Below, piece by piece: positions 43,621 through 50,405 of a stretch of DNA of 62,223 bases. How positions within the stretch are numbered: the first letter of the stretch is position 1; the number at the start of each line of letters is the position of its first letter. Below the pieces are notes generated by a model. It searched no databases and was not told where the DNA came from. It saw only the letters and a list, made by a program, of their open reading frames with translations. Origin of the DNA: a bacterium F11. GTDB lineage: Bacteria; Elusimicrobiota; Elusimicrobia; F11. The stretch spans positions 1-62,223 of the forward strand of contig MSYE01000226.1 of the NCBI GenBank assembly GCA_002176905.1, read 5' to 3'. Made by a program: the position numbers and the translations under genes.

Positions 43621-44134
43621 AGCCGTGAAGAATGATGGAGGTCAAATGATTTTTGATTTTAAGAGTGAATCTGATTTTAATAAATGGTTCTCAATCAACG
43701 ATGGTGTGATGGGAGGTGTTTCCTCAGGCAGGCTTGAGCCATCCGGGGCCCATACCGCCCTATTCAAAGGAAATGTCTCTTTCGAAAATAATGGAGGCTT
43801 TTCCTCTGTTAGGTCTGAAAAAATTAACATTGATTTTTCTGGGACATCGGCCCTGATTCTACGCGTAAAAGGAGATGGAAAAAAGTATAAGTTTAGAATA
43901 CAAAGTTCAATACATCCTTCCGATGTTCTTTATGAGTGCGTGTTTCATCCATCATCCTCAGATTGGGAAGAAGTAACCCTTCCTTATAAGGAATTTAATG
44001 TTGTCAGGCGCGGTATGCGGCTTAAAAATGAACCCCCTTTGGATGCTTCAACAATACAATCCCTTGGTTTTTTAATATCCAGTCAACAGGAAGGTCCTTT
44101 TGAACTCATGATTGATTGGATAAAAGTACTTTAA
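43556..44134 (+). CDS. Exported CIA30-family protein
   Basis: 192 residues from ATG 43556 with GAGGGG upstream; overlaps the barrel gene by 65 bases in another frame, and the frame can be extended to 43514 without gain. Signal peptide, then the CIA30 (complex I intermediate-associated protein 30) signature NDGVMGGVSSG and ENNGGFSSV. A jelly-roll-like fold. In plants, CIA30 domains are joined to atypical SDR proteins (HCF173); here an SDR gene lies in the same inferred regulon. Confidence 0.85.
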   Translation: MKVFIVLLGFIIYWCPPVIGFEAVKNDGGQMIFDFKSESDFNKWFSINDGVMGGVSSGRLEPSGAHTALFKGNVSFENNGGFSSVRSEKINIDFSGTSALILRVKGDGKKYKFRIQSSIHPSDVLYECVFHPSSSDWEEVTLPYKEFNVVRRGMRLKNEPPLDASTIQSLGFLISSQQEGPFELMIDWIKVL

Positions 44135-44150
44135 TGATAGGATCGGTGCT

Positions 44151-44987
44151 ATGGCCTTACACATATTAAAAAAATCAGAGCGAGAAAATCTTTTTACTCT
44201 TTTTACCGAGCTTAAAAAATGTAGCGATCAATATCCCGAAGGAACAACAGAAGTGATGACAGCCTTAAGGTGTCTTAAAGCCGTTCATTCCAACGCGATA
44301 GAAGATAAGCGGGTCGATCGTGTTTTTTTGCAAATTCTTTTGCATGGAGCCGGAATACCAGATAAGTCCAAAATATCAACGCGATATCAAAAAGCCAAAT
44401 TTGAAATAAATGGTCAAGAAGAGATGTTGAGATGGTTGGAATCTTTAGCCAATGATAAGAGTGAGCTATCCCTATCACTTTTGTTAGAAATGCACAAAAG
44501 AGTATTTGGTAAAAGCTGGCCCGATGGGTCCGGAAAATTTCGACAGTCAGAAGTGGCAATTCAGGGTATGCAACATTTGCCACCCCACCATTCGAAAATC
44601 CAAGAATACCTGCACCAGTCTTTTTTGACTATAAATGAACGATTAAAACCAATCCAAGAGTTAAATAGGGACTCCTTTTTCGAAGTTCTGCGAATTTCTG
44701 CTGACGTCCATTATGCTGTTGCCCATATCCACCCTTTCAGTGATGGGAATGGGCGGATTGCTCGGGCCGTGGGAGATTATGTCTTACTTCTGAAGGGAAT
44801 GTTTTATGATGTGATTATGAGCGATTATAGAGATTTTTATTTGGATGCAATGGAGGAATGTAGCGCGACGGACTCAACACCCCTTTACCACTTCATTGAG
44901 TATAGTTATCTTGAGACGTTGCAGCGAATTTCGGGGTTTTTTAAGCTTGTGGCAGAAAATGAAACCTCCTCACCCTTGCGATCATAA
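44151..44987 (+). CDS. Fic-family protein
   Basis: 278 residues. Active loop HPFSDGNGR from His194, complete. The inhibitory motif is partly changed: Ser47-NAI-Glu51-Asp52 has the glutamate but Asp instead of Gly/Asn after it. No winged helix. The family transfers AMP or other nucleotide parts to proteins. 16 bases behind CIA30, so likely co-transcribed. Confidence 0.9.
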   Translation: MALHILKKSERENLFTLFTELKKCSDQYPEGTTEVMTALRCLKAVHSNAIEDKRVDRVFLQILLHGAGIPDKSKISTRYQKAKFEINGQEEMLRWLESLANDKSELSLSLLLEMHKRVFGKSWPDGSGKFRQSEVAIQGMQHLPPHHSKIQEYLHQSFLTINERLKPIQELNRDSFFEVLRISADVHYAVAHIHPFSDGNGRIARAVGDYVLLLKGMFYDVIMSDYRDFYLDAMEECSATDSTPLYHFIEYSYLETLQRISGFFKLVAENETSSPLRS

Positions 44988-45002
44988 AAAGCCTAAATCC
45001 CT

Positions 45003-45374
45003 TTAAGCGGATAGTGATTCAAATTGTTTTTTGATTTTTTGGTAGCGCCTTTTATTAACACCCCAATCTGTATAGCCACATCTCGAGGTGGAACGAGCAT
45101 GGATAATTTTTTCTTTCTCAATCAACATAAATTCAACATCATCAATAAATTTGAAAAATCGGCTTTTGGCCTCCACTCTCAAATACCAATTTTCTTGAGT
45201 AACCATTTTTAAACCTGGAAAGGAGGCAATGGTGGCCTTGAGATGCTCCCATGCTTGTTTTGGAGAGGTGTTGAATTTAAGCGGCGTGATTTTATGGATG
45301 CCCTTGGTTTCAAGAGTAGAAACACAATTCGGTTTGTATGGGCACGGTTTTAAATTCACAATAAAATCCTTCAT
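45003..45374 (-). CDS. DUF1499 protein
   Basis: 123 residues matching DUF1499: LKPCPYKPNCVST, ENWYLRVEAKSRFFKF, DDVEFMLIE, RSTSRCGYTDWGVNKRRY. Function unknown; from memory, members often neighbour light- or UV-responsive genes. Its ATG follows the TAA of the CarH-like regulator directly (TAAATG), so the two form an operon. Confidence 0.85.
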   Translation of the reverse strand: MKDFIVNLKPCPYKPNCVSTLETKGIHKITPLKFNTSPKQAWEHLKATIASFPGLKMVTQENWYLRVEAKSRFFKFIDDVEFMLIEKEKIIHARSTSRCGYTDWGVNKRRYQKIKKQFESLSA

Positions 45375-46238
45375 TTAAATGTGCGCCTTTATTTTTTGAA
45401 TTCCAATCTCTAAGTTTGTTCCGATAAAAATAGCCCCAAGTTCTTTAATCAGGTTGGCTAATGGGAAACTGGCAGGCCCCGCAACGAAAACGGTTGCACT
45501 TGAATTTACTTTTCTTATTGAGGATAAAATCTTTTTAAGATTCTGTCGGCTGAGAGATTTGTTCAATGTAAGGCTAATGTTTTTGATTTTTGTTTCTTGC
45601 ATGGCTTGAAGAAGACTCTTAAGGGGAAGATTTGGCCCCAGGTAAAGGCAATTGATTTTATGAAGGCGGATTTGGCACATGGCAAAGAGCATCCCAAGTT
45701 CGTGCATATCACCTTCTGGTGTGGTCATGATAAGCTGCTCTTTACCCCTTTGATCGCTATCTTTAAAATGTTGAAGGGTCCATTCTCGAATATGTGTTGA
45801 GGCAAAATGTTCCCGAGCGATCCAGAGGCCCTTTTCGGCCATTGCCAATTCGCCAATTTTTGTGAGAATAGGAACCCAATGATTTTGGAATCCAAGGATA
45901 GGTCCTTCTTTTGTTACAATTTGATCAAAATATCCTCTTAGTTTCGGTTTGTTAAAATATTCAATGGCATTGATGGTGCTATCGTGAGATAATTGATGAT
46001 GATTGATTTTCAGGCTTTTTGGTTTTTGAGTTTGACTTTTTTTATGGAGATCACCATCTCTCGTCCAATACTGTCGCTTGAGAAATTCTCCAATTTTAGA
46101 CATATCCTCATCCGTATAAAATCGGTACCCATTTTCCTTGCGCTTTGATAGGGGGATACGCTTTCGCTTCTCCCACTTTCTAAGAGTATCTGGCTTAATA
46201 TCAAACTGTGCACATATCATCTTTATTGAATATTCCAT
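45375..46238 (-). CDS. CarH/LitR-type MerR regulator with B12-binding domain
   Basis: 287 residues. MerR-type winged helix at 1-60 (IKPDTLRKWEKRKRIPL), then a four-helix bundle and a cobalamin-binding domain with DMHELG at 177-182 (DxHxxG). In T. thermophilus CarH, adenosylcobalamin is held by Trp131-X9-Glu141-His142 and His177. Here the aligned residues are Met133, Glu143, His144 and His179: all but the Trp are kept. Likely a repressor released by light, or by a change of corrinoid. The -10 box sits seven bases before the ATG, predicting a leaderless mRNA. Confidence 0.85.
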   Translation of the reverse strand: MEYSIKMICAQFDIKPDTLRKWEKRKRIPLSKRKENGYRFYTDEDMSKIGEFLKRQYWTRDGDLHKKSQTQKPKSLKINHHQLSHDSTINAIEYFNKPKLRGYFDQIVTKEGPILGFQNHWVPILTKIGELAMAEKGLWIAREHFASTHIREWTLQHFKDSDQRGKEQLIMTTPEGDMHELGMLFAMCQIRLHKINCLYLGPNLPLKSLLQAMQETKIKNISLTLNKSLSRQNLKKILSSIRKVNSSATVFVAGPASFPLANLIKELGAIFIGTNLEIGIQKIKAHI

Positions 46239-46244
46239 ACCCGG

Positions 46245-46331
46245 ATTATAAACGGTTCTTTAAAAAATGTCCAATGTTTTAAAATATATGAATTAAAAAC
46301 AATGGACAGTTAAAGTGGTCAATGGTAAAAT
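46245..46331. promoter_or_regulatory. Operator site 2 with divergent promoters (regulator / tspO genes)
   Basis: TGTCCAATGTTT (46268-46279) and AAACAATGGACA (46297-46308), one mismatch from a perfect palindrome, with the same 17-base spacer as site 1. Minus strand: -35 TGGACA, 17 bases, perfect TATAAT (46250-46245) toward the regulator. Plus strand: TGGACA (46303-46308), 17 bases, TAAAAT (46326-46331) toward the pseudogene and tspO. In both directions an ATG follows seven bases after the -10. Confidence 0.8.
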
Positions 46332-46337
46332 CAGGGC

Positions 46338-46570
46338 ATGAAAATTTCAATTATTGGATCCTGTATTTCAGGTCTTACACACGCGTAAGATTTTTCGCAA
46401 AAGGCCGAAATTCATTTATATTAGTCCAGTTCCACAAATCAAGGCTTTATTGGTGGGAAATTGACATCACTTTTTATGTTGTATGGCTAATGGAGAAAAT
46501 GGGATTGGTGAAAAATATATCTAAGCCACCCCGGCGATTTTTGGAATTGGGACGTGGTTCCGCTAAATGA
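46338..46570 (+). pseudogene. Fused remnant: flavin amine-oxidase start plus fatty-acid desaturase end
   Basis: ATG 46338 encodes MKISIIGSCISGLTHA and a stop; this is the FAD-fold start (MKIAIIGSGISGLTAA) of amine-oxidase-type flavoproteins, with a Gly to Cys change. In another frame it continues HLY and SSSTNQGFIGGK, like the following strand and GG region. From about 46440 to the TGA at 46570 a different frame reads LYWWEIDITFYVVW and LVKNISKPP, like the C-terminus of acyl-CoA desaturases. A deletion seems to have joined two genes. The TGA overlaps the tspO ATG. Confidence 0.65.
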
Positions 46571-47034
46571 CAAAAAATTCAGCGATCTCGTTAATAATTT
46601 CCCTTTTGGTTGTTTTTGGCATATCGACTATTAACCGAATTTTTAGACCGGATAAGTGGTACCAAGCTTTATCTAAACCAGAATGGATTCCTCCAAGTTG
46701 GTTGTTTGGGGTAGTATGGCCTATTTTATATTTATTCATGGGTATTTCCTTATGGCTCTTATGGAAAAGTGATCACCATCCCCTCAAAAAACTAGCTCTC
46801 TCCTGTTTTTTTCTTCAGCTCTTATTTAACGGTGTCTGGTCTTATCTCTTTTTTGGCATACATAAGATAGGTTTTGCTTTTATGGATATAGTCCTGCTGG
46901 GATTAACAATATTACTGACGATATTTTTTTCTTGGCCCGTCTGTCGAATGGCGGGTACCTTTTTAACTCCGTATCTTCTTTGGATCTCCTTTGCTTCTAT
47001 ACTGAATTTTGCAATTTGGAGACTTAACAAATAA
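46567..47034 (+). CDS. tspO: TspO/MBR tryptophan-rich sensory protein
   Basis: 155 residues, five membrane helices with the family pattern WYQALSKPEWIPPSWLFG, VWPILYLFMGISLWLLW and NGVWSYLFFG, ending FAIWRLN. The family binds porphyrins and acts in light and oxidative stress. It follows the pseudogene with ATGA overlap and overlaps the SDR gene by one base. The plus-strand promoter of operator 2 should drive it. Confidence 0.93.
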   Translation: MTKNSAISLIISLLVVFGISTINRIFRPDKWYQALSKPEWIPPSWLFGVVWPILYLFMGISLWLLWKSDHHPLKKLALSCFFLQLLFNGVWSYLFFGIHKIGFAFMDIVLLGLTILLTIFFSWPVCRMAGTFLTPYLLWISFASILNFAIWRLNK

Positions 47035-48518
47035 TGGAAAAAATCATACTCACTGGAGCGACGGGTTATGTTGGCGGTCGACTACTAATTCGCTTAGAAA
47101 AAGAAGGTCACCACGTTCGGTGTCTGGTTCGAAATCCAGGTCATTTGAGACAGGAAACACTCGCATCAACAGAAATTATCAAGGGTGATGTTTTAGATAA
47201 GAACAGTTTAGATAAGGCGTTTGAGGGCGTAGAGTGCGCTTTTTATTTGGTTCACTCCATGCAGGCGGGAGAAAATTTTGTTGAGAGAGACCGAAAGGCG
47301 GCTAAGTATTTTGCGGACGCAGCTAATAAAAAAGGGGTAAAGCGTATTGTCTATCTAGGTGGTCTAGGAGAGGATCGGGATAATTTGTCTCCCCATCTTC
47401 AAAGCCGCCACGAGGTGGGAAATATCTTGAGGGGGTATGGTGGACAGGTCATTGAGTTAAGAGCGTCTGTTGTTGTTGGTTCGGGGAGCCTCTCTTTTGA
47501 GATGATCAGAAGTTTGACAGAACGGTTGCCGGTTATGGTTACACCCAGGTGGGTTCGTGTATTGGCGCAACCGATATCGATCTTAGATTTGTTGGAGTAT
47601 CTTGTGCAGTCAATTGAAATTAAAGTTGACGGCTCTCCCATTTTTGAAATCGGAGGAACCACTCAAGTCTCCTATGGCGATTTGATAAGGGAGTATGCAC
47701 GCCAGCGGGGATTAAAAAGACTCATGATTCCGGTTCCTGTTCTCACACCCTTTCTCTCCGGGTTATGGCTCAATCTCATTACGCCTCTTTATGCACGCGT
47801 GGGTCGGGCCCTGATTAACAGCATTGAACATCCAACAATTGTTACCGATCACCGAGCCAAAGACATCTTTAATATCCAATGTCGAGATCATAAAACCGCC
47901 ATTAAGGAAGCCCTTAGAAATGAAGATCAAGAATACGCGCAAACCCGTTGGTCCGATGCCCTGGCCTCCAGTACGCGGGATAAATCTAAGGTGGGACAGT
48001 CCTTTGGGAACCGATTAATCGATTCAAAGAAAATTGTGTCACCGCTCTCTCCATCAGACGCATTTCGCCCGATTCGTCAAATTGGTGGGAAGAGGGGATG
48101 GTACTTTGCAAATACGCTCTTAAAAATAAGAGGATTATTCGATCTCATAATTGGAGGCGTGGGCTTACGCCGTGGTCGACGGGATCCAGAACATCTTCAT
48201 ATTGGCGAAACACTTGATTTTTGGCGAGTTGAATCCTACGAGCCTGACAAGTTATTGAGGCTTAAGGCCGAAATGATTCTCCCGGGGCGAGCCTGGCTTC
48301 AGTTCGAAGTCGAAAAACAGGATGGTGGGTCTCTCATTCGACAAACAGCCATTTTTGATCCATCAGGCCTATCCGGACTTCTCTATTGGTATCTGCTTTT
48401 TCCCTTTCACCAATATATTTTTAAGGGAATGTTAAAGAATATCGCAAAGAGGGCGAAGGAAGGGGAAAGGAAAAAGGAATGGGAAAGGGAAAGGGGGCAG
48501 GTGTTCGGTATTCGGTAG
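47034..48518 (+). CDS. SDR (NmrA-like) plus DUF2867 protein, C-terminus taken from the MITE
   Basis: 494 residues. N-terminal atypical short-chain dehydrogenase with Rossmann loop TGATGYVGGRLL and NAD-binding features to ~residue 290. The C-terminal DUF2867 domain holds GWYFANTLLKIRGLFD, GGVGLRRGRRDP and ETLDFWRVE. The natural end is near FKGMLKNIAKRA; the rest (KEGERKKEWERERGQVFGIR) comes from a purine-rich tract and MITE copy C. SDR-DUF2867 proteins often occur with LitR, photolyase and TspO genes. Overlaps tspO by one base (TAATG). Confidence 0.88.
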   Translation: MEKIILTGATGYVGGRLLIRLEKEGHHVRCLVRNPGHLRQETLASTEIIKGDVLDKNSLDKAFEGVECAFYLVHSMQAGENFVERDRKAAKYFADAANKKGVKRIVYLGGLGEDRDNLSPHLQSRHEVGNILRGYGGQVIELRASVVVGSGSLSFEMIRSLTERLPVMVTPRWVRVLAQPISILDLLEYLVQSIEIKVDGSPIFEIGGTTQVSYGDLIREYARQRGLKRLMIPVPVLTPFLSGLWLNLITPLYARVGRALINSIEHPTIVTDHRAKDIFNIQCRDHKTAIKEALRNEDQEYAQTRWSDALASSTRDKSKVGQSFGNRLIDSKKIVSPLSPSDAFRPIRQIGGKRGWYFANTLLKIRGLFDLIIGGVGLRRGRRDPEHLHIGETLDFWRVESYEPDKLLRLKAEMILPGRAWLQFEVEKQDGGSLIRQTAIFDPSGLSGLLYWYLLFPFHQYIFKGMLKNIAKRAKEGERKKEWERERGQVFGIR

Positions 48519-48683
48519 TTCATTTTAAAATCTGATCCAAAACCAGGATTTTCTCAGATCTCTTTATTTCAATTGAGAGGGAAGGATTCTGTAATTGGGA
48601 CTCTTTATCTGAGAGAAAATTAAAGCTATAAATAATGAATGAATGGAAGTGACAAACTACCGAATACCGAACACCTGACCCCT
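48492..48683. mobile_element. MITE-like element, copy C (between SDR and lipoprotein genes)
   Basis: 192 bp, same terminal repeats (left end has one change, AGGGGGCAGG). It supplies the stop codon of the SDR gene and the only in-frame ATG of the next lipoprotein. Purine-rich GGGAAAGG tract at the left; CCTTCCCCTCACCTGACCCC follows the right end, a partial repeat of its own end. Confidence 0.85.
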
Positions 48684-49199
48684 TCCCCTCACCTGACCCC
48701 TTCCCTCCTGCTGCTGCTTTTTCTTTTGGGGTGCACAAAAACGGTGGGGGGAATTAGACCGAACAGCCTCATGTCGCCCTCTCTTTCTTCCTATGATGGG
48801 GCTTCGCTTTCTGTCACGTCTGGTTTTCCTGAATCAAAATATGATAACCGGCATTTGGAAAAGGCTCTTCTTCAGGGATTTAGGGCCCAGAAGGTTTTTG
48901 ATCGGATTCGATTGGAAAGAAATACATTAGATAATCCTCTCCCTTTAAGAATCCAAGCTCACATTGTTGACTGGGAAAATGTGGACCATGACCGATTTTT
49001 TGCAGGTACGTTCGCGGGCTGGAATAAAATGTCCGTTAATTTTACACTCATTGATACCAAAGACGATTCTGTCATCGGACAGTTCCGAATTGATGGTCGT
49101 TCCAAAGGAGCCCTCTCGATTGGGGGAAGAATGAAGCATGTGATTATCTATATCACCAGGGAAGCCGCAGAATACCTAAAGAAATTCCGGAGTCCCTAA
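48639..49199 (+). CDS. DUF4410-like lipoprotein with start codon inside the MITE
   Basis: 186 residues as read from ATG 48639. The first ~20 residues are MITE-encoded (NGSDKLPNTEHLTP); then comes a lipoprotein signal core LLLLLFLLGC with lipobox Cys. The mature part resembles DUF4410 lipoproteins (FAGTFAGWNKMSVNFTLID, GRSKGALSIGGRM). The original start was probably lost when the element inserted. Whether the new N-terminus still exports is uncertain because the n-region has little positive charge. Confidence 0.65.
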   Translation: MNGSDKLPNTEHLTPSPHLTPSLLLLLFLLGCTKTVGGIRPNSLMSPSLSSYDGASLSVTSGFPESKYDNRHLEKALLQGFRAQKVFDRIRLERNTLDNPLPLRIQAHIVDWENVDHDRFFAGTFAGWNKMSVNFTLIDTKDDSVIGQFRIDGRSKGALSIGGRMKHVIIYITREAAEYLKKFRSP

Positions 49200-49327
49200 G
49201 CTGCGTCTCCTTCATTGTTTTTGCCCCCCCCAAAGCATCAAGAAAATGCCCAAAAAATGATTGGTAAAAAACCACAATATATTCTTCAATTACACGAATT
49301 GCATAATAAATCTCAGGAGGAAAAGGA

Positions 49328-49819
49328 ATGAAAAGACTTCTTGTTGTTGTTGCAGTCGCTACATTGACAGCATTTCCTGTTCTGATCCAAGCCGCGGGTG
49401 GATCTCATCCGATGGGTGGATGTGGATTGGGGTATATATGGTATGGGAAAAACGCCACCAGTGTGAGTGGCCAAAGCTGTGCACACACAACCAACAATAC
49501 CGTTGCGTCAAACCTTTTTGGAATCACGTCTGGTACGTCGGGTTGCACACCTGATGGGCTGGTATCGATTTCAAAGAAGACAGAACGATATGTAGAGGTT
49601 AATTACGACTCTCTTCGGGCTGATATCGCTAAAGGACAGGGGGAATATATTGAGGGGTTGGTAAATCTTCTCGGTGTGAAGGATGTTAAGAAATCAACTG
49701 TTGTTCTTATGTTAAAGAAAGATTTCGCGACATTGTTCCCCAATCAAGAAACAACCTTTGATGGTTTCTTGCGAAATCTTCAAAAAATCCTCACAGCCAA
49801 CCTCGAGTTGTTGGCTTAA
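49328..49819 (+). CDS. DUF3015 exported protein, first copy
   Basis: 163 residues. Signal peptide ending IQAA, then the DUF3015 pattern GGCGLGY, TSGTSGCTPDG, and AKGQGEYIEGLVNLLGV, ending LFPNQETTFDGFLRNLQKIL. Function unknown; periplasmic. AGGAGGAAAAGG precedes the ATG. Paralogous to the next gene. Confidence 0.9.
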   Translation: MKRLLVVVAVATLTAFPVLIQAAGGSHPMGGCGLGYIWYGKNATSVSGQSCAHTTNNTVASNLFGITSGTSGCTPDGLVSISKKTERYVEVNYDSLRADIAKGQGEYIEGLVNLLGVKDVKKSTVVLMLKKDFATLFPNQETTFDGFLRNLQKILTANLELLA

Positions 49820-49842
49820 CCCGATATCAAAAGGAGAGAATA

Positions 49843-50337
49843 ATGAAAACAATTAAGATATTGACCTTTTTATCTATGTTAACCCCCTCAATCGCATTGG
49901 CAGCGGGGAATCACACGATGGGAGGTTGTGGCGTTTTTTATACGTTATTTGGCAATCAGAATAACAGCAAAGGTACCCAAATTGGCCAAATTCTTCTTGA
50001 ATGGTTCGTTGGAACGGGAAGTTTCATTTCTTCCAGTATGTCAACCGGAACCTCGGGTTGTACCGAAAGCGGTGAACCTATGTGGGTTTCTCGTATTGTA
50101 GAAACCTTCGCAGAAGCCAACTTTGAGGTCCTCAAAAAAGAGATGGCCACCGGAGAGGGAGAATATGTTTCGACATTTGCCTCCCTTCTAGGTGCAACAG
50201 ACGAAAATGTTCCAGGCTTGGTCACCTTGATGAAAAATGAATACACAGTTCTTTTTCCAAATGAGACCACAACGCATAACGAAATGATGGATCACCTTTC
50301 AGGAGTGTTGGAATCCCATTCAACCTTAATCAGTTAG
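49843..50337 (+). CDS. DUF3015 exported protein, second copy
   Basis: 164 residues, the same family: GGCGVFYTLFG, TGTSGCTESGE, ATGEGEYVSTFASLLGA, LFPNETTTHNEMM. Signal peptide ends ALAA. 23 bases after the first copy with AAAGGAGAG. The two differ widely outside motifs, so the duplication is old. Confidence 0.9.
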   Translation: MKTIKILTFLSMLTPSIALAAGNHTMGGCGVFYTLFGNQNNSKGTQIGQILLEWFVGTGSFISSSMSTGTSGCTESGEPMWVSRIVETFAEANFEVLKKEMATGEGEYVSTFASLLGATDENVPGLVTLMKNEYTVLFPNETTTHNEMMDHLSGVLESHSTLIS

Positions 50338-50360
50338 TTCCTATCCTGAGGAAAAAGAGA

Positions 50361-50405
50361 CCCACGTGGCTAGATTTGTTAATAGCCACGTGGGTTTGCT
50401 TTTTA
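50361..50405 (+). terminator. Strong hairpin plus T-run over the DUF4105 start region
   Basis: Perfect 12-base arms CCCACGTGGCTA (50361-50372) and TAGCCACGTGGG (50383-50394) with a 10-base loop, then TTTGCTTTTT. It has the form of an intrinsic terminator for the DUF3015 genes, but the next gene's TTG start lies in the loop. It may be an attenuator. Confidence 0.65.

Noticed and set aside
46322..46570. 82-residue frame from ATG 46322 as a real gene
   Set aside because: Its ATG overlaps the -10 promoter region, and only its last ~40 codons resemble a known protein; treated as the desaturase part of a pseudogene.
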